A stretch of DNA of 64,000 nucleotides from Betaproteobacteria bacterium Ga0077523 (lineage in GTDB: Bacteria; Pseudomonadota; Gammaproteobacteria; Burkholderiales; Ga0077523). The stretch is from positions 1 through 64,000 of the forward strand of contig LNDQ01000079.1 in assembly GCA_001464695.1 (NCBI GenBank), written 5' to 3'. The stretch's first letter is position 1. The number at the start of each line of letters is the position of its first letter. The translations under genes were made by a program, and so were the position numbers. Shown here one piece after another: positions 43,132 through 52,022 of the stretch. Under the pieces are notes generated by a model. The model was not told the origin of the DNA. It ran no database searches and was given only the letters and a program-made list of their open reading frames with translations.

Positions 43132-43970
43132 TTCGCTGCGGTGACCACGCGCGACGTGCTGCTCCAGCAGTCCTCCGGCGCCTGGCCGGTCTTCAGGAAC
43201 GCGGGTCCGTCGCGTTCCGCGATGGCCGCGTTGTACAAGGTGAAGTTGAGCAGGAAAGCGCGATCGGCGTACGCACGACCCAGGTAGAAGCCAGGGCGCA
43301 CCATCCGTATCTCGTCGCGCACGCGCAGGCCGCGCCGGCCGGCGAGGAAATCCGGACGCTCCTTGTAGCCTTCGATCTCGTCGGTGAACGCGTAGTCGAT
43401 GATGATCGACTCGCGCCGGCTGTCGAGCAGGCTCTGGCCGCAATAGAGCTTGGCCGGGAACAGCAGCCAGGCGTCGCGTCCGTCGACGACGATCTTCTCG
43501 AGCGAGGCCGGGTCGTCGATGATCGGCTTCAGGATCGAGAGGTCCTCGATGCGGTTGCGCAGCACGCGCTCGTCGCGATAGAACACCTTGCCCTTCCAGA
43601 GCGTCTTGCCGATCAGCTCGAGCTTGAAACCCTTGAGGTTGACGACGAGGCCGCCGAGACCGCCGACGATCTCCGCGAGGCGGCGATCGCCGGACACACC
43701 CTTCGGGAAGAACAGCGTGCCGTCGAAGGCGCCATCGGGGATCGGCCCCGCCGGCAGGCGCGCATAGATCTGGTCGACTTCCTCCTGCGTGAGCTTGGCG
43801 ATGTTCTTCGGCGTGATCTTCTCGAGATCGGCGGGCGTGAGCGGAAAATCGTGCTCGACCTTCGCGAAATCCGGCCGTGCGGCGTAGCCTTCGCCGTAGG
43901 GGGCGAAGGGCACGCTCGGGGCTCGGTCGCAGGCCGTCAGTGCGAGCGAAGCGATGGCCGTCAGAAGCAA
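43128..43970 (-). CDS. Conserved lipoprotein of cytochrome cluster
   Basis: About 280 aa, no named family. A lipobox (SLALTAC) near the start gives a predicted lipoprotein. The body has a helical part (FAKVEHDFPLTPADLEKITPKNIAKLTQEEVDQIYARLP) and a beta part (GKTLWKGKVFYRDERVLRNRI, LLFPAKLYCGQSLLDSRRESIIIDYAF, GLRVRDEIRMVRPGFYLGRAY). No heme motif. The only listed start is TTG 43970 with no ribosome site; the frame continues upstream (RRLRLYPGL) for a few codons before running into a palindromic repeat, so the original start may have been lost or replaced. Coupled to the 717-aa cytochrome. Confidence 0.75.
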   Translation of the reverse strand: MLLTAIASLALTACDRAPSVPFAPYGEGYAARPDFAKVEHDFPLTPADLEKITPKNIAKLTQEEVDQIYARLPAGPIPDGAFDGTLFFPKGVSGDRRLAEIVGGLGGLVVNLKGFKLELIGKTLWKGKVFYRDERVLRNRIEDLSILKPIIDDPASLEKIVVDGRDAWLLFPAKLYCGQSLLDSRRESIIIDYAFTDEIEGYKERPDFLAGRRGLRVRDEIRMVRPGFYLGRAYADRAFLLNFTLYNAAIAERDGPAFLKTGQAPEDCWSSTSRVVTAAK

Positions 43971-44002
43971 TCCGGGATAAAGACGCAGCCGTCGGACCTT
44001 CC

Positions 44003-44300
44003 CCTCATCCCCAGCCCTTCTCCCGGAGGCAGAAGGGGGTTGCCTTCCCTCTCCCTCCGGGAGAGGGATCGAGGGTGAGGTCGGCTGCGCCGACCTCTGC
44101 GAGGTGCATCGTGGCTCCCCCTCTTCCCCGGCCCTTCTCCCCGGGGGAGAAGGGAGGCGCCTTCCCTCTCCCTCCGGGAGAGGGATCGAGGGTGAGGTCG
44201 GCTGCGCCGACCTCTGCGAGGTGCATCGTGGCTCCCGGGGGAGAAGGGAGGCGCCTTCCCTCTCCCTCCGGGAGAGGGATCGAGGGTGAGGGAAACAACT
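44003..44300. repeat. Tandem 78-bp direct repeats of palindromic elements
   Basis: Two identical 78-bp units (44042-44119 and 44159-44236) and a third partial unit (44253-44292) contain TCCCTCTCCC/GGGAGAGGGA palindromes and a GGTCGGCTGCGCCGACC palindrome. Units two and three are each preceded by GGGGGAGAAGGGAGGC. They occupy the 374-bp gap between the 847-aa cytochrome and the lipoprotein gene; nothing else is recognised in the gap. Confidence 0.9.
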
Positions 44301-44344
44301 TCGAGGAGTGGGTCGCCGCTGACTGTCGGTTCATTTCTTTTCCC

Positions 44345-46888
44345 TCAGAGCGTCGCGAGAAACGCGATCAAGGCGTTCTTGTCGGCTTCGGACAGACTCT
44401 CACCGAAGGTGTGGCCGTCGTTCTCCACCACCGCGGTGCACGTGCTGTACGCGGCCAGCAGATCCTTGCGCTTGCCCACGGTTTCGACGATCTTCGACGG
44501 GTCCGCGATGATTTCAGCGAGCACCTGCTTCATTTCGTCGGCCTGGACCTTGCCGCGCTTCTTCTCGAGCTGGTCCGGGTGCAGCTTCGCGAGGACGAGG
44601 TCGTTCACGAACTGCTTGTGCTGCAGGTTGCCCAGAGTGCCGGCGGTCGCCCCCTTCGGCACCACGAGCGTGAAGCCGAACAGCTCCTTCTCTTCCGTGC
44701 CGTCCCATAGTCGCGGTCCCACCGGCAGGATGATGTCTTCGTCGAGCTTGGTGATCTTGGGAATGCGCTTGTCCGGGTTGAGCAACTGCCGCATCGATTC
44801 CTTGTACAGCTTGAAACGGCCCTCCACGCTCGGGTCGTAGGGCCAGCACGCCGGCTGTTGCGCAGCCGGCAGCAGATTGCCGGATGCATCCACGTACGAC
44901 GGTCGATAGAAGTCCGTCACGCCGGGACCGGTGCCGCCGCAGATCTCCGGGCCCATGGCGTTGTTGTGCATGAAGGGCGCGTGGGCCCACACCGACAGGA
45001 GCGAGATGTTGCGGTAGTAGCTGCGCCCGCCGTCGGCCGGTTCCTTCACGTTCGGATCGGGCTTGCGCGCGCGCAGTGTCTCCGAGCCGTACTCCTGCCA
45101 GACGTGACCGGCCATGTGATTGCTGTGCAGCGCCCGGCAGCGGAACGTGCCCACCTCGCTCACCGGCGTGGAGGCATCGTTGCCCATCCAGTCGGCGCGC
45201 AGGCCGGTCTTCGCGTCGATCGCGCGGAAGTCGCGACTCGCGAACGGTCCGGCCTCGGATTCGGGCAGGCTCGAATGGCAGCGGGCGCAATTCTCGGCGA
45301 AGACCTTGCGCCCGAGAGCGACGGCACCCTTGCCGAACTCGCGGTCGAGATCGGCGACGAGATCGTCGTACTCATACTTCGCGGACGCGCTCTTCGCCTT
45401 GCGCTCGGCCGCCCGTGCCACGTGGAGGTCGGTGGCGTTGGTCTCACCGGAGGACAGGAACGCCAGGATCTCCGGCAGCCGGTCCTCGATCGCGCGGAAG
45501 TTCGAACAGTCGCGCCGGCACTGGCCGATGTCGAACGGCGTCTGGCCGAAGTTGCGCATGGCCGGATCCACCTGGCGCAGGTCGGTGAGGTGGTTCAGCC
45601 AGCATTGCTCGGAGCAGGAGCCGATGTTGAAGTACACGCGCTGGATCGCCTCCAAGGCGCCGATGCTGTCCTCGCCGCCTTTCAGGATGTGGTGCACGCG
45701 CTCCTTGGCGAGCGACTTCACCCAGCATTTGCCTTCGCGTCCGGGTTCGCACCAGCACTTGTCGGGACTCGCGTCCTTGGCACACGCGTTGGTCTTGCGC
45801 CACTTCAGGATCTCTTCGTCGGCGAAAGTGGGACGCTGATGCGTGTTGATGATCGCGTTCATGCTGCCCGGGTTGTCCACCTGATCGGTGGGGATCGCCG
45901 AGGTGTCGGAAGTGCCTGGACGCGCGTGCGTGAACACCTGCCACTCGAGGCTGTTGACCGGCATGCCGGACACGAGCAGCTGCGAGATGCGCAGATACTG
46001 GTTGCCGATCGCGCCCTTCAGGTTCTCCCATTTCGGATGGGTGGCATCCTGCGGCGGATTGAGCGGATCGAAAGCGATGTGGCATGACCCGCAGGTGGTG
46101 CCGATCAGGAACGGCGGCTCGACCGATCCGTCCATCAGATGGCTCAGGTCACGATCGGATCGCGCCTTGTCCGCCGAGAGCTTGCGGTTGTAGCCCTCCC
46201 ACGTGCCGAGCTTGCCGCCGTTCAGCGCCTTCCAGCGTTCCGGGTCGAAGCGCGGATTGGGAAACTTGCGAAAGCCCAGCGCTCCGGTCGAGGTACCGAA
46301 CTTGAGATCGCAGGCCGACTGGCGCTGGTCCTTCGGGCCGTGCGCGTCGTTCGCGGCGACCGGCGCGTCCTTGAAGTCGCACGCCGGATCGCGATAGCCG
46401 CTGCGACCGACATACTTGAGCAGTTCGTCGTCGCCGGCGCAATAGTCGAGGCCGTAGGTCTCCTCGAGGCTCTGCGCCGGACAGTTCGGCGCGCCCGGCG
46501 TACAGCAATCGGGGTCGTTCATCACACCCCACGTCTTGAACCGCGCATTGCGCTGATCCGAGCGCAACACGCCGAACCAGTCGATGAGGACGCCCACGCG
46601 CTGCTGGAACACATAGGTGTGAAAGCGGTCGTTCCCGGCGGTCGCCTTGTACCAGATCTCGCGGCCCGCCCGCTCCTCGGCGCTCAGCTTCTCGCTCTCG
46701 GCGATCCGGTGGAAACCGGCATCGTCGAAGTACGCCTGACCGGATGCGGGTGCCGCTGGCACTGCAGGAGCAACGGCTGCCGGTTTCGGCTTCGGCGCCG
46801 GCCTGATGTCCTGGCCGGAAACCAGCACTGACATGACACCGGCCGTACCGGCCAGAGCGACCGCGACCACCACGAAGCGCTTCATCAT
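44345..46888 (-). CDS. Large diheme c-type cytochrome, RoxA/MauG-like
   Basis: 847 aa. Signal peptide (MMKRFVVVAVALAGTAGVMSVLVSG), a Pro/Ala linker, then two heme sites: TTCGSCHIAFDPLN (about residue 265) and ENCARCHSSLPESE (about residue 535). Many extra Cys residues (CCTPGAPNC, CAKDASPDKCWC, CSEQCW, CRRDC) suggest several disulfides. C-terminal FRCRALHSNHMAGHVW and SVWAHAPFMHNNAMG recall the RoxA/bCcP superfamily. GGGAGG precedes ATG 46888. First gene of the five-gene operon. The size and the disulfide-rich body resemble extracellular diheme dioxygenases, but function is not established. Confidence 0.83.
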   Translation of the reverse strand: MMKRFVVVAVALAGTAGVMSVLVSGQDIRPAPKPKPAAVAPAVPAAPASGQAYFDDAGFHRIAESEKLSAEERAGREIWYKATAGNDRFHTYVFQQRVGVLIDWFGVLRSDQRNARFKTWGVMNDPDCCTPGAPNCPAQSLEETYGLDYCAGDDELLKYVGRSGYRDPACDFKDAPVAANDAHGPKDQRQSACDLKFGTSTGALGFRKFPNPRFDPERWKALNGGKLGTWEGYNRKLSADKARSDRDLSHLMDGSVEPPFLIGTTCGSCHIAFDPLNPPQDATHPKWENLKGAIGNQYLRISQLLVSGMPVNSLEWQVFTHARPGTSDTSAIPTDQVDNPGSMNAIINTHQRPTFADEEILKWRKTNACAKDASPDKCWCEPGREGKCWVKSLAKERVHHILKGGEDSIGALEAIQRVYFNIGSCSEQCWLNHLTDLRQVDPAMRNFGQTPFDIGQCRRDCSNFRAIEDRLPEILAFLSSGETNATDLHVARAAERKAKSASAKYEYDDLVADLDREFGKGAVALGRKVFAENCARCHSSLPESEAGPFASRDFRAIDAKTGLRADWMGNDASTPVSEVGTFRCRALHSNHMAGHVWQEYGSETLRARKPDPNVKEPADGGRSYYRNISLLSVWAHAPFMHNNAMGPEICGGTGPGVTDFYRPSYVDASGNLLPAAQQPACWPYDPSVEGRFKLYKESMRQLLNPDKRIPKITKLDEDIILPVGPRLWDGTEEKELFGFTLVVPKGATAGTLGNLQHKQFVNDLVLAKLHPDQLEKKRGKVQADEMKQVLAEIIADPSKIVETVGKRKDLLAAYSTCTAVVENDGHTFGESLSEADKNALIAFLATL

Positions 46889-47375
46889 CTTCTTGTCCTC
46901 CCGTGGGTACCGACGAACCGTGCTGACTACCCCCCTTGCCGAACCGTTGGCGCGGACCGTGTGCCCTTGCGCAGGCAAGGCTGCGCCCGCGTGCCGGTGC
47001 GGCCGTCGTTGTATTCCCGTCTTGCCGTCGATGGATGCGCCCTGCCGGACGGACCTTGCGCGCAGACCCTCGTCGCGACGGCGACGCGTCGTTTGATGCC
47101 GGAGCGGTGCACTGCTGCCGGCCGGACGGCTGAAACCTCGGGTGGCTTCACGGCGGTGTCCGAACGTTCCCTTGGGGCCTGAGGGGAAAGTGAGAACTTT
47201 TATCGCACAGCTTCATGCCGGTGGCAACTCGACGGCTGGCGTTCGTCGGCGCCCGCGCAGGCGTCGGTCCGGATAGGCGTTCATGCGCCAAAACAAGCCG
47301 CTACAGCGGGAACGGACGCGCCGGCCGCCCCGGATCGGTCAAGACTGTCACCTGACGGCAACAGACTATTTTTGC
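46889..47375. other. Intergenic, no gene supported
   Basis: About 490 bp between the start of the cytochrome operon and the end of the RND efflux operon, both on the minus strand. It must hold the cytochrome promoter. GC-rich up to about 47180, then a short AT-richer patch (GAGAACTTTTATCGCAC at about 47192). Overlapping short frames on both strands show no family features. No terminator was identified for the efflux operon. Confidence 0.5.
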
Positions 47376-48833
47376 CTACGGCGTGGTCACGCGCTGCTGC
47401 GGTTTCGCGTCGGCCGTGCCCTCCGCGATCTGCACCCAGCCACCCCCTGTCACCTTGTAGAGATCCACGAGTGCGTTGTGAACCGCAGCGCGCGTCTGCG
47501 CCAGGCTGAGTTCCTGCGGAAACAGCGACTGCTGCGCCTGCAGCACGGTCGAGTACGGCGTGTAGCCCCCTTTGTACTGAAGCGTCGCCAGCCGTTCGTA
47601 TTCGCTCAACGCCTTCACCAGTCGTTCCTGGGCCGCCTGCTGTTCGAGCAGCGTCCGGCGATTCACGAGCGCGTTGTCGACGTCGGCGAAAGCGTTCTGG
47701 ATCACCGCTTCGTAGTTGAGCAGGCTCGATTTCTGGCCCGCCGTGGCCTGTGCTACCTGGCCGCTGATGTTGCCCGCCGTGAAGATGGGACCGGTCAACT
47801 TGCCGGCGAAGCTCCAGGTGCGCGCGGGCCCGCTGAACAGATTGTCCAGATCGCGGCTGGTGGTGCCGAAGCCGGCGGTCAGCGGAATGTTCGGGAAGTA
47901 CAGCGCCTTCGCGGCGCCGATCTGGGCATTGGCGGAGATCAGGCTCTGTTCCGCCTGGGCGATGTCGGGTCGGCGTTCGATCAATTGCGAGGGCAGGCCC
48001 GCTGGCACGGGCGGCGCGACCAGCGCATCGATCGCCTTGCCGCGAGCGATCGGCCCGGGGTTGCGGCCGAGCAGGATGGACAACCCGTTCTCGGTACGCG
48101 CGATCGACGATGCGATCTGCGGCAGCTGCGCCGCCGCCGTCTCGTAGCTCGACCGCGCCTGCTCCACGTTGACCTGCGACACGCGCCCGTATTTGTGCTG
48201 GAGTTCGAACAGCTTGACCGTGGCACCGTAGGACGCGAGTGTGCGATTCGCGATCTCGTACTGGGCATCGAGCCCGCGCAACTGCAGATAGGTGCTGGCC
48301 ACCTGGGTCACCAGCGACAGGATCACCCCGCGGCGCGCCTCGGTGGTCGCCAGAATGTTGGCGCGCGCGGCCTCGCTCTGGCGGCGGATGCGGCCCCAGA
48401 GATCGATCTCCCAACTGGCGCCGGCCAGCACCTCGTAGGTGGTCGACGGGTTGCCGATCAGCCGCTGCAGCGCGGCGCTCTGGCCGGCCTCGCCCGCCCG
48501 CTGGCGCGTCACGTTGCCGCTGTAGTTGACCTGCGGGAAGAACTGCGAGCGCACCTGCGTCAGCACCGCCGCGGCCTGCTCGACGTTCGCGGCGGCGATC
48601 TGGACGTTCTTGTTGTTGCGCAGCGCCTCGGCGATCAGGTCGTCGAGCACCGGATCGTTGAACTGCTTCCACCATTCGGTGTTCGCGGTCTCCTCCGCGG
48701 TGGCCTCGGCGAAACGGTAGGCATCGGGCGCGGCAACCTTCGGCTTCACGTAGTCGGGGCCGACCGTGCAACCGGCGAGCAGCACCGCGGCGATGCAGAC
48801 GAGCCGGGGACGCATGCCGATCCGCGGACTCAT
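47376..48833 (-). CDS. RND efflux outer-membrane factor (OprM/NodT family)
   Basis: 485-aa outer-membrane lipoprotein channel. Lipobox VLLAGCTVGPDYVKP, then the duplicated efflux-protein repeats (EWWKQFNDPVLDDLIAEALRNNKNVQIAAANVEQA; PSQLIERRPDIAQAEQSLISANAQIGAAKALYFPNIPL), typical of OprM. Trimerises to span the outer membrane and docks on the adaptor/pump. ATG 48833 overlaps the pump gene stop by 4 nt. Ends the operon adaptor / pump / channel. Confidence 0.94.
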   Translation of the reverse strand: MSPRIGMRPRLVCIAAVLLAGCTVGPDYVKPKVAAPDAYRFAEATAEETANTEWWKQFNDPVLDDLIAEALRNNKNVQIAAANVEQAAAVLTQVRSQFFPQVNYSGNVTRQRAGEAGQSAALQRLIGNPSTTYEVLAGASWEIDLWGRIRRQSEAARANILATTEARRGVILSLVTQVASTYLQLRGLDAQYEIANRTLASYGATVKLFELQHKYGRVSQVNVEQARSSYETAAAQLPQIASSIARTENGLSILLGRNPGPIARGKAIDALVAPPVPAGLPSQLIERRPDIAQAEQSLISANAQIGAAKALYFPNIPLTAGFGTTSRDLDNLFSGPARTWSFAGKLTGPIFTAGNISGQVAQATAGQKSSLLNYEAVIQNAFADVDNALVNRRTLLEQQAAQERLVKALSEYERLATLQYKGGYTPYSTVLQAQQSLFPQELSLAQTRAAVHNALVDLYKVTGGGWVQIAEGTADAKPQQRVTTP

Positions 48834-51800
48834 GCCGCCCCACCCTCAGGCGACGCTGGCCGTTCAGCCGGTGCCTCGGCCTTGCCGCGCGAGCGCTCCG
48901 CGAGACGATCGAACACGTAGAACAGCAACGGCACGTAGAGCATCGCGAGCGTGGTCTCGCCGATCATGCCGCCGATGATGCCGGTGCCGATGGAGTGCCG
49001 CGCGTTGGCACCCGCGCCCACCGCGATGGCGAGCGGCAACACCCCGACGGCGAAGGCGAGCGAGGTCATGATGATGGGCCGCAGGCGCCGCTCGCCGGCC
49101 TGGATGGTGGCGTCCATGATCGACAGGCCCTGATGGCGCAGTTCGATGGCTGCGGACACGCGCAGCACGGCGTTCTTGGCGCCGAGCCCGATCAGCACCA
49201 GCAGACCGATCTGGAAGTAGACGTCGTTCTCGAGGCCGCGCAGCCAGTTCGCCGTCAACGCACCGAGGACACCGAACGGCACGGCCGTCATCACCGCCGC
49301 CGGCAAGGTCCACGATTCGTACTGCGCGGCGAGCACCAGGAACACGATGATGAGACCGAAGGCGAAGGCGATCGCCGAGGTGCTGCCCGATTTCTTCTCC
49401 TCGTAGGCGAGGCCGGACCAGGCGAAGGTGTACCCGGCAGGAAGCACTTCGCGCGCCGCGGACTCCATGGCCGCGATCGCCTGGCCCGAGCTGAAACCGG
49501 GCGCGGCCTGGCCGTTGATCTTCGCCGCCGGGAAACCGTTGAAGTGCGGCACGAGGTCCGGGCCCGTCACCCACTCGGTAGTGGTCAGCGCCGACAGCGG
49601 CACCATCGCGCCCTGCGTCGAGCGCGTATACAGCCGGGCGAGGTCCTCGGGCCGCTCGCGGAACTGCGGTTCCGATTGCAGGATCACGAACCACGCGCGA
49701 CTGAACTGATAGAACTGGCTCACGTTGAGCGATCCGAACTGCGCCTGGATCGCCGCGTAGACGTCCTGCACCGGCACCCCCAGCAGTTCGGCCTTCTCGC
49801 GATCGACGGTCACGCGCAGTTGCTGTGTGGATGCGCGGAACGTCGTGCGCAATCCGGTGAGTTCCGGATACCCCTTGGCCTTCGCCAGGATCTGCTGGGT
49901 GATCTGGTCCAGCTTGACGGATTCGCCGGCAGTGGTGTCCTGCACCCAGAACTCGAAGCCGCCGGTGCTGCCGATGCCGGGAATCGGTGGTGGCGGCACG
50001 GGCGCCACGAAGCCTTCCTTGATGTCGCGACTTTCCTTGTACATATCGACCAGGACGGCACGTGCGTTCTGTGTCTTCGCCTTCTCGATCGACGCGTAGC
50101 GTTCGTCGAAATCCTTGAGCGTCACGAACAGCGTCGCGCCGTTGGTCTTGAAGCCGCCGTCGAGCAGGCTGTAGCCGGCGATCTCGGCACGGTTCGCGAC
50201 CGCCGGATTCTTCGCGAACAGTGCGTCCACCTTCGCCGACACCGCCGCCGTGCGATCGAGGCTCGCGGAATCCGGCATCACGACGGCGGCCATGACGTAG
50301 CCCTGGTCCTCGTTGGGCACGAAACTGGTCGGCAGCAACTTGAACAGATAGACGATGGACCCCAGCAGCACGACCAGCAGCAGGAACGCGGGAACCATCC
50401 GCTTGATCACCAGCACGACGGCATGGCCGAACGCCCGCGTCACGCGATCCACCTGCCGGTTGAACCAGGCGAAGAAGCCGCGCCGGGGTGGCGGCTTGTG
50501 CTTCAACCAGAGCGCGCACATGGCTGGCGTGAGGGTCAGTGCCACGAACCCCGACACCGCCACCGAGATCACGATGGTGATCGCGAACTGCTTGTAGAGC
50601 TGCCCGGTCGTGCCGGGCAGGAACGCAGCGGGAATGAACACCGCCGCCATCACCAGCACCACCGCCACGAGCGAACCGCCGATCTCGCTCATGGCCTTGA
50701 TGGTGGCCTCCTTCGGCGGCAGGTGCTCCTCGGCCATGATGCGCTCGACGTTCTCGACCACGACGATCGCATCGTCCACCACCATGCCGATGGCGAGCAC
50801 CAGGCCGAACAGGGTCAGCAGGTTGATCGAGAAGCCCAGCGCCAGCATGCCGGCGAAGGTGCTGATGAGCGCGACCGCGATCGCGACCGTGCAGATGATG
50901 GTGGTCCGGAAGCTCTGCAGGAACAGGTAGACCACCAGCACCACCAGCAAGACGGCCTCGAACAGCGTGTGGATCACCTCCTTGATCGAGACGCGCACGA
51001 AGTCGTTGGTGTCGAGCGAGATGGTGTAGTCGAGTCCGGCCGGGAAGCGCGCCTTGAGCTCCTCCATGGTCGTGCGCACGCGCTCCGAGACGTCCAGTCC
51101 GTTGGCGCCGGGCTGGAGATAGACCGCGACGAACGTCGCGGGGGTGCCGTTCAGCTTGCTGCTCACGATGTACTGCTGCAGGCCGACCTCGGCACGGGCG
51201 ACGTCCTTCAACCGCACGATGGCCCCGCCGCCGGTGCCGGCGCGCAGAATGATGTTCTCGTATTGCGCCGGGCTGCCGAAGGGACGCTGGGTCACCACCG
51301 GGAACGTCAGCTCGACCGGCGCCGATGAAGGCTGCTGGCCGATCTGGCCGGCACCGAACAGGGCGTTCTGCTGGTTCACCGCCTGCTGGATGTCGGTGGT
51401 GGTAATCCCGAGGGCGGCCATGCGGTCGGGATTCATCCAGATGCGCATGGCCTGGTTCGGCTGGCCCATGATCGACGCCTGACCAGCCCCGGGCACGCGC
51501 TTCAGCGCATCGAGCACGTAGACGTTCGCGTAGTTCGCGATGTAGTCGGCGCTATAGCGGTTCTCCTTGGCGAACACGCCGATCAGCATCATGATCGACG
51601 ACGACTTCTTCTGCACCGACACGCCGAGCTGCTGCACCGCCGAGGGCAGTGTCGGCAGCGCCAGGTTGACGCGGTTCTGCACCTGCACCTGCGCCACGTC
51701 CGGATCGGTGCCCAGACCGAAGAAGACGGTGATGGTGAGCTGCCCGGCCGACGAGCTGCTCGACGACATGTAGATCATGTTGTCGACACCGTTGATCTGC

Positions 51801-52003
51801 GCCTCGATCGGCGAGGCCACGGCGTCGGCGAGCGTCTGGGAATCGGCGCCGGGGAAGGTGGCGTTCACCGAAACCTGCACCGGTGTGATGGACGGGTACT
51901 GTTCCACCGGCAGGTTGAACAGGCACACCGTACCGGCCAGGCACAGGATGATCGAGAGGACCGCCGCGAAGACCGGCCGCTCGATGAAGAAACGCGAGAA
52001 CAC
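48830..52003 (-). CDS. RND efflux pump, HAE-1 family
   Basis: 1057-aa inner-membrane pump from GTG 52003 (MFSRFFIERPVFAAVLSIILCLAG). Twelve membrane segments, two large periplasmic loops; proton-relay Asp pair in GMVVDDAIVVVENVER; VAVYLQPGANGLDVSERVRTTMEELKARFPAG and ARHSIGTGIIGGMIGETTLAML are HAE-1 landmarks. The usual AAKNAILIVEFA segment is changed to GAKNAVLRVSAAIE. Multidrug/solvent class, specificity not predictable. Follows the adaptor by about 20 bp. Confidence 0.95.
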   Translation of the reverse strand: MFSRFFIERPVFAAVLSIILCLAGTVCLFNLPVEQYPSITPVQVSVNATFPGADSQTLADAVASPIEAQINGVDNMIYMSSSSSSAGQLTITVFFGLGTDPDVAQVQVQNRVNLALPTLPSAVQQLGVSVQKKSSSIMMLIGVFAKENRYSADYIANYANVYVLDALKRVPGAGQASIMGQPNQAMRIWMNPDRMAALGITTTDIQQAVNQQNALFGAGQIGQQPSSAPVELTFPVVTQRPFGSPAQYENIILRAGTGGGAIVRLKDVARAEVGLQQYIVSSKLNGTPATFVAVYLQPGANGLDVSERVRTTMEELKARFPAGLDYTISLDTNDFVRVSIKEVIHTLFEAVLLVVLVVYLFLQSFRTTIICTVAIAVALISTFAGMLALGFSINLLTLFGLVLAIGMVVDDAIVVVENVERIMAEEHLPPKEATIKAMSEIGGSLVAVVLVMAAVFIPAAFLPGTTGQLYKQFAITIVISVAVSGFVALTLTPAMCALWLKHKPPPRRGFFAWFNRQVDRVTRAFGHAVVLVIKRMVPAFLLLVVLLGSIVYLFKLLPTSFVPNEDQGYVMAAVVMPDSASLDRTAAVSAKVDALFAKNPAVANRAEIAGYSLLDGGFKTNGATLFVTLKDFDERYASIEKAKTQNARAVLVDMYKESRDIKEGFVAPVPPPPIPGIGSTGGFEFWVQDTTAGESVKLDQITQQILAKAKGYPELTGLRTTFRASTQQLRVTVDREKAELLGVPVQDVYAAIQAQFGSLNVSQFYQFSRAWFVILQSEPQFRERPEDLARLYTRSTQGAMVPLSALTTTEWVTGPDLVPHFNGFPAAKINGQAAPGFSSGQAIAAMESAAREVLPAGYTFAWSGLAYEEKKSGSTSAIAFAFGLIIVFLVLAAQYESWTLPAAVMTAVPFGVLGALTANWLRGLENDVYFQIGLLVLIGLGAKNAVLRVSAAIELRHQGLSIMDATIQAGERRLRPIIMTSLAFAVGVLPLAIAVGAGANARHSIGTGIIGGMIGETTLAMLYVPLLFYVFDRLAERSRGKAEAPAERPASPEGGAA

Positions 52004-52022
52004 GCTGGCGGCCCGACCGCCG

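Noticed and set aside
48995..51328. Plus-strand 777-codon frame opposite the RND pump
   Set aside because: Shadow of the pump; very His/Arg/Asp-rich and has no recognisable domain.
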